Positions 8,836 to 17,797 of a stretch of DNA of 64,000 bases are shown here, piece after piece (within the stretch, counting starts at the first letter, position 1; the number at the start of each line of letters is the position of its first letter). Under the pieces are notes generated by a model. It was not told the DNA's origin. It saw only the letters and a list, made by a program, of their open reading frames with translations, and did not search any database. Location: positions 1,116,001 to 1,180,000 of the forward strand of contig NZ_JAKGSC010000001.1 in NCBI RefSeq assembly GCF_022478115.1, written 5' to 3'. The position numbers and the translations under genes were made by a program. The stretch is from Tenacibaculum aquimarinum. Its GTDB lineage: Bacteria; Bacteroidota; Bacteroidia; Flavobacteriales; Flavobacteriaceae.

Positions 8836-9561
8836 ATGAGTTTATCAAAAAATCATCTTAAACTTATAACAAGTTTACAGCAAAAAAAGTATCGTCAAAA
8901 GCATAAATTATTTATTGCTGAAGGGATAAAAGTGGTTGAGGAATTGCTAAAATCTTCTTTAGTTTTAGAGAAGTTGTTTGTAACAAGTGAATGTTCTTTT
9001 AATGTTCCTGCTGATAAAACTATTGAAGTTTCTGAGGTTGAACTTAAAAAAATTAGTCAATTAAAAACGCCAAATAAAGTTTTAGGTTTGTTTCAGATTC
9101 CGGAACAAAAACTAGTTAAAAATAACGGTTTGGTAATTGCGTTAGATGCAATTAATGATCCTGGAAATTTGGGTACAATAATACGTTTGTGCGATTGGTT
9201 TGGAGTGGAACAATTACTGTGTTCTAAAGATACTGTAGATTGTTATAATGCTAAAGTTATACAGGCAAGTATGGGGTCTTTAACAAGAATTCAGATTAAT
9301 TACGTTGATTTAAATTCTTATTTATCAGAAACGAAATTACCAACATTTATTGCCGATATGGATGGCGAAAATGTATATAAAAGTAAACTTCCAAAAGAAG
9401 GCGTTTTAATAATGGGTAATGAAGCTAATGGTGTTTCTAAAGAAATAAAAGAACTCGCTAAAAATGTAATTTCTATTCCACGTTTTGGTGTTAAACAAGA
9501 AACGGAAAGTTTAAATGTTGCAACCGCAACCGCAATTTTATTGAGCGAATTTAGGCGTTAA
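8836..9561 (+). CDS. SpoU/TrmH-family RNA 2'-O-methyltransferase
   Basis: Uses SAM to methylate a ribose in rRNA or tRNA. The knotted SPOUT domain shows all three family motifs: NPGNLGTIIRLCDWFG, IMGNEANGVS and a final ESLNVATATAILL that forms the trefoil knot. The N-terminal ~100 residues match the small substrate-binding domain of RlmB-like enzymes. Divergent from the TamA-like gene. Its stop codon overlaps by 4 bp the stop codon of the convergent kinase gene. Which nucleotide is modified cannot be told from the sequence. Confidence 0.9.
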   Translation: MSLSKNHLKLITSLQQKKYRQKHKLFIAEGIKVVEELLKSSLVLEKLFVTSECSFNVPADKTIEVSEVELKKISQLKTPNKVLGLFQIPEQKLVKNNGLVIALDAINDPGNLGTIIRLCDWFGVEQLLCSKDTVDCYNAKVIQASMGSLTRIQINYVDLNSYLSETKLPTFIADMDGENVYKSKLPKEGVLIMGNEANGVSKEIKELAKNVISIPRFGVKQETESLNVATATAILLSEFRR

Positions 9562-10172
9562 AATAAACCGTTTATCTGAGCGTCAATTCTATCAATAATA
9601 TATCCTAAATCTTCTTGATTTTCAACAAAATCTAAATTATCAACATCAATAATTAATAATTTTCCTTTTGTGTATTTGCTGATGAAAGCTTCGTAACGTT
9701 CGTTTAATCGGCTTAAATAATCAATACTAATAGAGTTTTCATATTCTCTACCACGTTTGTGAATTTGTCCAACTAACGTAGAAATATCTGCACGTAAATA
9801 AATTAATAAATCTGGTGGAGTAACTAAGTTTTCCATCAATTCAAAAAGTGAAGAATAGTTACTAAAATCACGATTTGTCATTAAACCCATTGCGTGTAAA
9901 TTGGGAGCAAAGATGTGTGCGTCTTCGTAAATAGTTCTATCTTGAATAATTTTCTTCCCAGATTGTCTTAATTCTAAAACTTGACGAAAACGGCTGTTTA
10001 AGAAAAATACCTGTAAGTTAAAAGACCAGCGTTCCATTTCTGCATAAAAATCATCTAGATATGGATTTTCATCAACAGACTCAAAATGAGGAGTCCATTT
10101 ATAGTGTTTGGCTAATAATTTAGTAAGTGTGGTTTTTCCAGCTCCAATGTTTCCGGCAATTGCTACGTGCAT
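9558..10172 (-). CDS. Deoxynucleoside kinase
   Basis: Phosphorylates deoxynucleosides for salvage. The P-loop GNIGAGKTT is at residues 7-15. QDRTIYEDAHIFA matches the DR(S/T) substrate-binding motif of the dCK/dGK family. The LID region is RGREYENSISIDYL. At 204 residues it has the usual size for bacterial members. Substrate (dA, dG or dC) is not evident. Converges on the methyltransferase gene with a 4-bp overlap of stop codons. Confidence 0.92.
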   Translation of the reverse strand: MHVAIAGNIGAGKTTLTKLLAKHYKWTPHFESVDENPYLDDFYAEMERWSFNLQVFFLNSRFRQVLELRQSGKKIIQDRTIYEDAHIFAPNLHAMGLMTNRDFSNYSSLFELMENLVTPPDLLIYLRADISTLVGQIHKRGREYENSISIDYLSRLNERYEAFISKYTKGKLLIIDVDNLDFVENQEDLGYIIDRIDAQINGLF

Positions 10173-10242
10173 AGTTCTAGGTGTAAAATGTTACAATTAT
10201 AGGGACGGTAAATTTACACAAAAAAAGGAATTAAAATAATGT

Positions 10243-10923
10243 TTAGCACATCAATTTATAACCAAAACCACGAATGTTTACAATTTGAATGTTTTGGTCT
10301 TTGTTTAGTTTTTTTCTAAGTTTAGAAATAAAGACATCCATGCTTCGTGCGTTAAAAAAATCGTCATTTCCCCATAACTTTTTTAAGATGAATGTTCTGT
10401 CTAAAACTTCGTTTTTTTGTTGCCAAAGATTGTATAATAATTCGGCTTCTCTATGGGTTAATAAATTTGAAATGTTATTTAATTCTAAAGTTTGCTTCTT
10501 ATAATTAAAAGTATAATTTCCAATTTTTATTTTTTCTATGTCCTTCTTAATTTCAACTCTGTTTAATAAGGAATGGATTCGAACAATTAACTCTTCCATA
10601 GAAAATGGTTTCTTTAAGTAATCGTTTCCTCCATGAGAAAAACCCTCTAAAACGTCTTTTGTTTGTGATTTTGCTGTTAAAAAAATAATAGGAATTGTAC
10701 TGTTTTCTGCTCTTATTTCTTTTGCCAACGTAAAACCATCTTTCTTTGGCATCATTACATCTAAAACCAATATTTGAGGTTGTTCCTTTTTGTAAATTTT
10801 ATAAGCCTCTTCACCATTTTCTGCATGAAAAACTTCAAAGTTTCTAGTTTCTAAACTTTCTTTTACAATTTGACCTAAACTTGGTTCGTCTTCGGCAAGT
10901 AATATTTTTATAGCATTATTCAT
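10243..10923 (-). CDS. OmpR-family response regulator
   Basis: An N-terminal receiver domain with acidic pocket EDE (11-13), phosphoacceptor Asp55 in LVLDVMMP and the FLTAKS lysine. A C-terminal winged-helix DNA-binding domain follows (HREAELLYNLWQQ ... DVFISKLRKKL ... IRGFGYKL). Its start overlaps the end of the histidine kinase gene by 8 bp, so the kinase is translated first and the two are surely partners. The pair is divergent from the GLPGLI and outer membrane receptor genes, which makes those the obvious candidate targets. Confidence 0.94.
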   Translation of the reverse strand: MNNAIKILLAEDEPSLGQIVKESLETRNFEVFHAENGEEAYKIYKKEQPQILVLDVMMPKKDGFTLAKEIRAENSTIPIIFLTAKSQTKDVLEGFSHGGNDYLKKPFSMEELIVRIHSLLNRVEIKKDIEKIKIGNYTFNYKKQTLELNNISNLLTHREAELLYNLWQQKNEVLDRTFILKKLWGNDDFFNARSMDVFISKLRKKLNKDQNIQIVNIRGFGYKLMC

Positions 10924-12532
10924 ATGGTAAAATAATTTTAAAAACGGTGTTTTTTATATTCGGAATAAGAGCAATTGTTCCCTCATGCTTCTCTATAATT
11001 TTCTTGGTGTAATACAAGCCAATTCCAAAGCCTTTAACATCATGTGTGTTTCCTTTTGGCACGCGGTAAAACTTTTCAAATATTTTTTCTTGTTGATTTT
11101 TCTCAATACCATTTCCATTATCAGCAATACTAATTTCTATAGTATTTAAAACCGAATTTAGATTCACTTCAACTGTTTCTCCACCATATTTTATAGCATT
11201 GTCAATTAGGTTAGAAATTGCATTTTCAAAATGAAAAGCATCTATATTAGCTATTATTTCAGAAATATTAGAAGAAAAAGTAACGGTTTTGTTTTCTGAA
11301 ATTAATTGATGCTTCTTGGTAATTTTATCAATTAAGTCAACAATATTTACTGCCTCTTTTTGTAATAATAAACTCTCAGAATCTAAGGTAGCCGTCTCCA
11401 AAAGTTTCTCTACCATTTGGTGTAGTTTTTTCAACTGAATGTTAGAAATTGAAACGTATTTTTTTGTTTTTTCTTTATCATCAATGGCGTTAAAATTACC
11501 AATTGCTTCCAATGCTGTAGAAACTGTGGTAATTGGTGTTTTAAATTCATGCGTAATATTGCTAATTAAATCGTTTTTAATTTCTGCTAATTCTTTTTGT
11601 TGGTTGATAATTTTTAACAAATAAAATAAACTAGAAATTACGGCAAGAGATAATAAAAGCGATAGTAAAATTCCTGTAGAACTTCTTTTTAAAGTTTCTT
11701 TAGAAGGATTTGTATGCAATAAATCAAACCGATTATCGTCTTGAAAATAAGTAGAGTTTGAATTAGTAATTACATTCTTTTCAATGTTTTTAGAAACATT
11801 ATATGCATAAAAAAGGGTATCTTTTTTAAAGTGATTAAAAGCAAAATCAAGGTTAATTTTTTTACTTTTTAGTTTTAAAGTTAATAAGGAATCTAAAACT
11901 TTATAATCTAAAGAATCATTATGTATTGCAATAAACATGGTTTTTAAACCTTTAATAAGTTTAATGCTGTCTCGTGCTTTTTCTCCTCTAAATACTTGTA
12001 TTGATGTTATTTTGTTTGCAGAATCTTTGGCAATATGAATTCCCTTTTTCTCTTTGTCTCCTAATTGTATTAAGCCACTTATTTTTTTGTTTTTAGGAAG
12101 ATCCTTTTGGTAATCGTTATTTAATTTATCTAGTAAATCATTAGTTATTATTGAATCTGTTTTGTCAAAATCTTCCTTTTCACTTGTATTTATTTGAATT
12201 GAAGAAATTTTAAATTCGGGTGCTGTTTTATTTTTTTTTGAAGTCTTTTTTTGTGGTATTGCATTCTTAAAAAAATCTTTCCAAAGTTGTTTTTTTCTTA
12301 AGCTATCTGCCGTAGTTGGGTTCTCGGGTTCAATTATAGTTAGTAAGTTTTTTTTAGAAAGGTTGGTGTAATAATCGTCTATAGATTCATCTAAACTACT
12401 CTTAATTTCATTTAAAACATACTGTTTGTTTTGTTGGTAATTTTTATAATTCCAATATAATTGAACAGCTATAGTTGTTATAATAGTAGCTGTTATAAAG
12501 TATAAAATCCAACGTTGTTTTTTGGTATTCAT
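10916..12532 (-). CDS. Sensor histidine kinase (HisKA/HATPase), large periplasmic sensor
   Basis: A 538-residue transmembrane kinase. A membrane segment near residues 8-28 and another near 286-308 flank a ~255-residue, Lys/Ser/Asp-rich periplasmic region with no recognised domain. ISNITHEFKTPITT is the H box (His near 330). NLIDNAIKYGG is the N box, IADNGNGI is G1, IFEKFYRVP the F box and GFGIGLYYTKKI is G2. All catalytic motifs are intact. It overlaps the response regulator gene. The stimulus is unknown. Confidence 0.93.
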   Translation of the reverse strand: MNTKKQRWILYFITATIITTIAVQLYWNYKNYQQNKQYVLNEIKSSLDESIDDYYTNLSKKNLLTIIEPENPTTADSLRKKQLWKDFFKNAIPQKKTSKKNKTAPEFKISSIQINTSEKEDFDKTDSIITNDLLDKLNNDYQKDLPKNKKISGLIQLGDKEKKGIHIAKDSANKITSIQVFRGEKARDSIKLIKGLKTMFIAIHNDSLDYKVLDSLLTLKLKSKKINLDFAFNHFKKDTLFYAYNVSKNIEKNVITNSNSTYFQDDNRFDLLHTNPSKETLKRSSTGILLSLLLSLAVISSLFYLLKIINQQKELAEIKNDLISNITHEFKTPITTVSTALEAIGNFNAIDDKEKTKKYVSISNIQLKKLHQMVEKLLETATLDSESLLLQKEAVNIVDLIDKITKKHQLISENKTVTFSSNISEIIANIDAFHFENAISNLIDNAIKYGGETVEVNLNSVLNTIEISIADNGNGIEKNQQEKIFEKFYRVPKGNTHDVKGFGIGLYYTKKIIEKHEGTIALIPNIKNTVFKIILPYE

Positions 12533-12654
12533 ATTTCAAAGGTAAGTGCAAAAGCGCAATAAAAATAATTGCTTAACACTAGTTAACACTCATTAACCTA
12601 AAATGTGTTTAATCATTATAATCTTTGTAGTGTTCAATTTTAAAACTATATCCA

Positions 12655-12999
12655 ATGAGAAAAATACTATTTATTACCTTTTTGTTTGCTTCTTTATTTA
12701 TGAATGCTCAAGACAAACCAATTGCTGAAATGAATTTTACAGAAGCAACTGTTAACAGTTTAAAGTTTTCGGTTGATTCTGCTGAAGAATTAAAAGATAT
12801 TAATTGGGATGATATAAAGGAGATTTTTTCTGAAAATAAACCAGAAGATTTAATTCTTCTTGAATTTGAAGTTAATTACCCTAAAAACAAAAAAGAGGCT
12901 AAAAAGAGTTACAAATTTACTTCTAAAGGAAAGTCTAAGGATATTAATAACACTATATCAATGGCTAAAAAAATATTGAAAAAACTTGCTAAAATTTAA
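12655..12999 (+). CDS. Small secreted protein of unknown function
   Basis: 114 residues with a clear Sec signal peptide (MRKILFITFLFASLFMNAQ, cleavage likely at NAQ/D). The mature part is acidic in the middle and Lys-rich at the end. I do not recognise a family. It is 11 bp before a GLPGLI gene and opens the transcript divergent from the kinase gene. A -7-like box (TTTG at 12624-12627) is ~28 bp upstream. It may be a periplasmic partner of the GLPGLI proteins or a ligand of the sensor; both are guesses from position. Confidence 0.75.
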   Translation: MRKILFITFLFASLFMNAQDKPIAEMNFTEATVNSLKFSVDSAEELKDINWDDIKEIFSENKPEDLILLEFEVNYPKNKKEAKKSYKFTSKGKSKDINNTISMAKKILKKLAKI

Positions 13000-13010
13000 A
13001 ACCTATAAAG

Positions 13011-13853
13011 ATGAAAACAATTATAATAATTATTATTTTGACAATTTCTTTTTCAATAAACGCTCAAGATTTTACGGGAAAAGCAACTTATAAAACCTAT
13101 AGAAAAAGCAGTATTTCTTTTGGAGAAGGTAAAAATGCACCAAATCCAGAAATGCAAAAAAAATTAGAGGCTCAAATGAAGAAAATGAATCAAAAAACAT
13201 TTACACTCAACTTTAATAGGTTTGAATCTACTTATAAAGAAAACGAATCTTTAGCTGCTCCTCAAACAAGTGTAGGCGGTTTAAAAATGATTTCTTTTGG
13301 AGGAAACGGAACAGATTTACTATATAAAAATGTAAAAGAAAACAAGTATGCAAAGCAAACAGATATTATGGGTAAAAACTTTTTAATTAAAGATGAAATT
13401 AAAAAGATTGATTGGGAATTAAGTGATGAAACCAAAAATATTGGAATGTATACTTGTTATAAAGCAACGTACTCAAGAGAAGTGGAGCAAAAAGATTTTT
13501 CAAGCTTTAATAGCGTTGAATCTGAAGGAAAAGTAGCAAAAAAAATGAAAACTATTGTTACTACAGCTTGGTACACGCCGCAAATACCAATTAGTAATGG
13601 GCCAAGAGAATTTGGTGGTTTGCCAGGTTTAATTTTAGAATTAAGACAAGATAAATTAACTATTGTTTGCTCTGAGGTTGTGTTAAATCCGTCTAAGAAA
13701 ATTGAGATTAAAGAACCTAAAAAAGGAAAAGTTATTTCTCAAAGTAAATTTAATGAGATTCAAGAAAAAAAATCCAAAGAAATGATGGAGAAATTTAAAA
13801 GTAGAAAAGGTTTAGATCTTGGAAACGGAACAACTATTAAAATTGGTGGTTAA
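13011..13853 (+). CDS. GLPGLI family protein (first of two)
   Basis: Secreted protein of 280 residues with a Sec signal ending NAQ. It contains FTGKATYKTY at the mature N-terminus, FTLNFNRFESTYKEN in the middle, and the family-naming motif GLPGLILEL in the C-terminal half, after a WYTPQIPISNGP segment. This is the architecture of TIGR01200, a Bacteroidota family of unknown function that is predicted to be periplasmic. The next gene encodes a paralogue with the same plan, so the pair arose by duplication. In the same operon as an outer membrane barrel. Confidence 0.88.
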   Translation: MKTIIIIIILTISFSINAQDFTGKATYKTYRKSSISFGEGKNAPNPEMQKKLEAQMKKMNQKTFTLNFNRFESTYKENESLAAPQTSVGGLKMISFGGNGTDLLYKNVKENKYAKQTDIMGKNFLIKDEIKKIDWELSDETKNIGMYTCYKATYSREVEQKDFSSFNSVESEGKVAKKMKTIVTTAWYTPQIPISNGPREFGGLPGLILELRQDKLTIVCSEVVLNPSKKIEIKEPKKGKVISQSKFNEIQEKKSKEMMEKFKSRKGLDLGNGTTIKIGG

Positions 13854-13952
13854 ATTTCATTTTTTTTTAATCTAAGATTAAACCTTCGTGTTTTATTGTA
13901 GTCTTACCTGAAGTAGCGGAAGCTATTTTAAATAAAAATTAAAATAAAAAAC

Positions 13953-14819
13953 ATGAAAAAAGTATTTACCTACGCTTTCTTATTATTCTCTATAGTAACT
14001 TTTTCTCAAAAAGACTTTACAGGAAAAGCAGTATACATGTCTAAAACAACAATGGACATGGACAATTTTGGTGGCAGACAATTTTCTGAACAACAAAAAA
14101 AACAGATTAAAGAACGTATGAAGTCTACGTTAGAAAAAACGTTTACGTTAAATTTTAACAAATCAGAATCTTTATACAAAGAAAACGAAAAATTAGAAGC
14201 TCCAGGTGGCGGCGGAAGAGGTTTTAGATTTGGAGGTTTGTCTGGTGGCGGAACTAAATATAAAAACAGCAAAGACAATGTGGCTTTAGAGTCTACAGAG
14301 TTTTTTGGAAAACAGTTTTTAATTTCTGATGATATGAGTCAGCCAAAATGGGAATTAGGTTCAGAATCTAAGCAAATAGGAAACTACACGGCTTTTAAAG
14401 CTACAATGTTAAAAGAAGTAGACCCAGCAGATTTTTCTAATTTTCGTAGAGGACCAAGAGGAAATAATAATAAAGACGAAGCTAAAAAAGATTCTACAAA
14501 TAAAGCTTCAGGTGAAATTAAAAAACCAGAAAAAGTTTTGGTTACTGCATGGTTTACGCCACAAATTCCAGTGGGTTCTGGACCAGGAGAATATTGGGGT
14601 TTACCAGGCTTAATTTTAGAAGTTAGTACAGGTAGAACAACAATACTTTGTACGGAAATTGTAATTAATCCTACTGAAGAAAGTGCTATTTCTAAACCAA
14701 CTAAAGGAAAAGAAATTACTAGAGAAAAATACAACGAGGTTGTAAAAGTTAAAATGGAAGAAATGAGAGAACGTTTTAGAGGTCGTGGCGGAAATGGTCG
14801 TGGCGGAAGAGGGCGTTAA
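13953..14819 (+). CDS. GLPGLI family protein with Gly/Arg-rich tail (second of two)
   Basis: 288 residues: a signal peptide, FTGKAVYMSK, FTLNFNKSESLYKEN, WFTPQIPVGSGPGEYW and GLPGLILEV, all matching the preceding paralogue. It differs by Gly-rich loops (GGGGRGFRFGGLSGGG) and a C-terminal tail made almost only of Gly and Arg (RERFRGRGGNGRGGRGR). RGG-type tails are best known from RNA-binding cytosolic proteins and are odd on a protein with a Sec signal. The barrel gene starts 28 bp downstream. Function unknown. Confidence 0.88.
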   Translation: MKKVFTYAFLLFSIVTFSQKDFTGKAVYMSKTTMDMDNFGGRQFSEQQKKQIKERMKSTLEKTFTLNFNKSESLYKENEKLEAPGGGGRGFRFGGLSGGGTKYKNSKDNVALESTEFFGKQFLISDDMSQPKWELGSESKQIGNYTAFKATMLKEVDPADFSNFRRGPRGNNNKDEAKKDSTNKASGEIKKPEKVLVTAWFTPQIPVGSGPGEYWGLPGLILEVSTGRTTILCTEIVINPTEESAISKPTKGKEITREKYNEVVKVKMEEMRERFRGRGGNGRGGRGR

Positions 14820-14847
14820 TCAATAAGAATCAAGCAAATTTACACAC

Positions 14848-17598
14848 ATGAAAAAATTACTACTCGTAGCCATTTTTATGGTTATAGGAACTGCTAATGC
14901 CCAAATTACACTTACTGGTGTAGTAAAAGATAGTATTGGTAATCCTTTAGAAATGTCTAATGTTTTAGCATTAAATAAGTCGACTAACAAAATGGAATCG
15001 TACGGTTTTACTGATGCTAGCGGACGTTATAAATTATCATTATCTAAGAACACAACTTTTGCAATTAAAATAAGTTACGTAGGTTATATAACTGCGGAAT
15101 TTGATGTAGATGTAAAAGAAGAAAAGTTGACTAAAAATGTTACTTTAAAAGAAGATAATTCTTTAGATGAAGTAAATATTACTTATAAAATGCCGGTAAC
15201 TATAAAAGGAGATACAATTGTTTACAATGCAGATTCTTTTAAAAACGGAAGTGAACGTAAGTTAGAAGATGTTTTAGAAAAATTACCAGGTGTAGAGGTT
15301 AATGATGACGGAGAAATTGAAGTAGAAGGTAAGGTTGTTGAAAAAATAATGGTTGACGGTAAAGAATTTTTTAGCGGAGACACAAAATTGGCAAGTAAAA
15401 ATATACCTTCTAACGCGGTTGATAAAATTCAGGTTTTAAGAAATTACAGTAATGTAAATCAGTTAAGTGGCGTACAAAATAACCAAGATAGAGTTGCTAT
15501 TAATATTAAACTAAAAGAAGGTAAAAAGAACTTTTGGTTTGGAGATGTTTTAGCTGGTGGAGGTTCCGCACCTAATGAAGGTTTGTACCTTTTTCAACCA
15601 AAATTATTTTATTATACACCAAAATACACGTTAAACGTTATTGGAGATCTTAATAATCTTGGAGAAGTTGTATTAGATAGAAGAAGTTTAAGAAGCTTTG
15701 GAAACAATTTTAGAAGTCAAAGTCCTTCAAACGGAACAAATATTGACATTTCAGATGCTGGAATAGGTTTTCTAAACGCAAGTGCTAGAAATGCAAATAG
15801 AATTGAAACAAAATTAGCTGCATTAAACTTTAGCTATTCTCCAAATTCAAAGTTAGATTTAAGCGGATTTTTAATTTGGTCTGGTAATAGTAACGGTCAA
15901 AGAAATATTAACACAATAGATTATCTTGATCCAGATACTCCAGATGATACTGTTGATAATTCGACAAGTCAAACAAGTAATTCAGGCTTATTTAAATTAA
16001 GTGCTGGTTACAAGAAAAACGCCAACAATCAATTAAATTATAATATTTCTGGACGTTTTACAAACGAGTATAAAACTGAAGATGTAAACTCTTTTGTATT
16101 AAGTGATATTGCAGAAAAAGAAGACGCAACTCCTTTTACAATCAATCAAGACTTTAGTTATTTTTATACAGCAAGTGAAAAAAACATATTCGCTTTAGAG
16201 GTAAAGCACCTTTTACAAGATGAAGATCCATTTTATGCAGCTTCACTAGAAAATGATCCAAACAATAATGACGATGCAAATAATGATGGTTTTGATGACA
16301 CAGCTGAGAGTTTAGGTTTAGATAGAACAAATATGTTTTACGATTTAAATCAAGAAAGACGTGTAAAATCCAACCAATTAGATGCAAAATTAGATTACTA
16401 TTATATCTTAAATGATAAAAGTAATTTAAACGTTGTTGCAGGTACAATTTTAAGTACTCAAAATTTTAACTCTAGGTTTTTTCAAACCTTAGATAACGGT
16501 ACAGAATTTACTCCAGATCCAACAATTGATGGAATAGATAATCCTATTACTACCAATGATACTGAATATAATTTCACGGATATTTATGCAGGTTTAAGGT
16601 ATCGTTTAAAATCAGGTATTTTTACATTTACGCCTGGTTTTACATTGCATTCTTACAGTTCGGAAAACACACAATTCGGAAACGAGTTTTTTAAAGATGA
16701 GTTTGTTAGTTTGCTTCCAGAGTTTGAAATGATAACGCAGTTTAAGAAAAGTGAAAGTTTAACGTTAAGCTATAAGAAAGAGATTAATTTTACAGATGTA
16801 AATCAAATTGCAAGAGGTATTGTTGCTAATAATTATAACTCTTATTTTGCAGGTAATGCAGATTTGGTAAACTCAAGTTTTCATAACCTATCATTATTCT
16901 ACAGAAGCTTTAATTTGTTTAACAACAGTTCAGTTTTTGCAAGAGTAAATTATAGAAAAACAGCAGATCAAGTTAATAATAATACAATATTTGAACCTGG
17001 TTCAGTAGTATCAAGTAGTACAACTATTAACTCGCCTTTTAGTAATGAAAGTTTAAGTTCTTCTGTTTCGGCTAGCAAAACTATTAGAAAGTTACAGTTT
17101 AGAATAGGAGGAAACTTCTCTTATAATAAATCATATCAATTTATAAACTCGTTAGAGAATGTAAGTAAGATTTATAATACAGGATTAAATACTAGAATTG
17201 GTACAAATTTTAGAGAAGCTCCAAATGTAAGTTTAAACTATAGAGTTTCTTTTTCTGATCAAGAAAATAGTTCTAGAGAAGGAACCATAAAAAGTGTTAC
17301 GCATGCGCCATCAATAAATTTTGATGCTTATATCTGGGATTCTGTAACGTTAACTTCAGATTACTCTTTTACAGATGTTAGGCAAAACGGAGCTAGTACA
17401 AATACTTTTGATATTTGGAATGCTAAATTAGCATACAGAAAAGATAAAGATGCCAAATGGGAATATGAAATAGTAGGTAATAATCTACTAGGAACTGGAT
17501 CTCAAACTTCTGTAAGCCAAAGTATTCTTTCTTTTAATATTAATGAACGTTTTATTTTACCAAGGTTTATAAGTTTTAGAGTTAGGTATCAATTGTAA
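14848..17598 (+). CDS. Outer membrane beta-barrel protein with carboxypeptidase-regulatory-like domain (TonB-receptor type)
   Basis: 916 residues. Signal peptide (1-18), a CarboxypepD-regulatory-like Ig domain (~20-105: TGVVKDSIGNPLEMSNVLAL ... ISYVGY), and a plug-like domain (~115-225: DVLEKLPGVEVNDDGEIEVEGK). A long barrel follows, ending in the aromatic/Leu terminal strand RVRYQL. Known relatives are outer membrane barrels or TonB-dependent receptors of the OMP_b-brl_3 kind. A predicted loop near residue 470 is very acidic (DPNNNDDANNDGFDD) and resembles calcium-binding repeats. Last gene of the GLPGLI operon, followed by a strong terminator. The substrate is unknown. Confidence 0.88.
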   Translation: MKKLLLVAIFMVIGTANAQITLTGVVKDSIGNPLEMSNVLALNKSTNKMESYGFTDASGRYKLSLSKNTTFAIKISYVGYITAEFDVDVKEEKLTKNVTLKEDNSLDEVNITYKMPVTIKGDTIVYNADSFKNGSERKLEDVLEKLPGVEVNDDGEIEVEGKVVEKIMVDGKEFFSGDTKLASKNIPSNAVDKIQVLRNYSNVNQLSGVQNNQDRVAINIKLKEGKKNFWFGDVLAGGGSAPNEGLYLFQPKLFYYTPKYTLNVIGDLNNLGEVVLDRRSLRSFGNNFRSQSPSNGTNIDISDAGIGFLNASARNANRIETKLAALNFSYSPNSKLDLSGFLIWSGNSNGQRNINTIDYLDPDTPDDTVDNSTSQTSNSGLFKLSAGYKKNANNQLNYNISGRFTNEYKTEDVNSFVLSDIAEKEDATPFTINQDFSYFYTASEKNIFALEVKHLLQDEDPFYAASLENDPNNNDDANNDGFDDTAESLGLDRTNMFYDLNQERRVKSNQLDAKLDYYYILNDKSNLNVVAGTILSTQNFNSRFFQTLDNGTEFTPDPTIDGIDNPITTNDTEYNFTDIYAGLRYRLKSGIFTFTPGFTLHSYSSENTQFGNEFFKDEFVSLLPEFEMITQFKKSESLTLSYKKEINFTDVNQIARGIVANNYNSYFAGNADLVNSSFHNLSLFYRSFNLFNNSSVFARVNYRKTADQVNNNTIFEPGSVVSSSTTINSPFSNESLSSSVSASKTIRKLQFRIGGNFSYNKSYQFINSLENVSKIYNTGLNTRIGTNFREAPNVSLNYRVSFSDQENSSREGTIKSVTHAPSINFDAYIWDSVTLTSDYSFTDVRQNGASTNTFDIWNAKLAYRKDKDAKWEYEIVGNNLLGTGSQTSVSQSILSFNINERFILPRFISFRVRYQL

Positions 17599-17615
17599 CA
17601 ATATATAAATTGAGT

Positions 17616-17655
17616 AAAAAAAGCCTCGTAAATTTTAAATTTACGAGGCTTTTTT
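17616..17655 (+). terminator. Terminator after the GLPGLI/barrel operon
   Basis: A 13-bp stem AGCCTCGTAAATT / AATTTACGAGGCT with a 3-nt loop, with A tract before and T tract after. Confidence 0.92.
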
Positions 17656-17797
17656 ATATTAAAACACGCTTATTGAATGAAATTAATAATTCTTTAAATG
17701 AAATTATCAGTTCGATAAATGAAAATAATGAATAATTGTAATTAGAGCTAATTTTACTGACAAATAAATTAAAGCCAATTTAAACTAAAATCTTATT

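Noticed and set aside
14006..14734. Two long antisense frames inside the second GLPGLI gene
   Set aside because: The plus-strand gene has a signal peptide and clear family motifs; the antisense frames are explained by its Gly/Pro-rich codons.
16154..16447. Antisense frame of 97 codons in the barrel gene, rich in His, Leu and Tyr
   Set aside because: Typical reverse reading of Asp/Asn-rich codons; no start context or homology.
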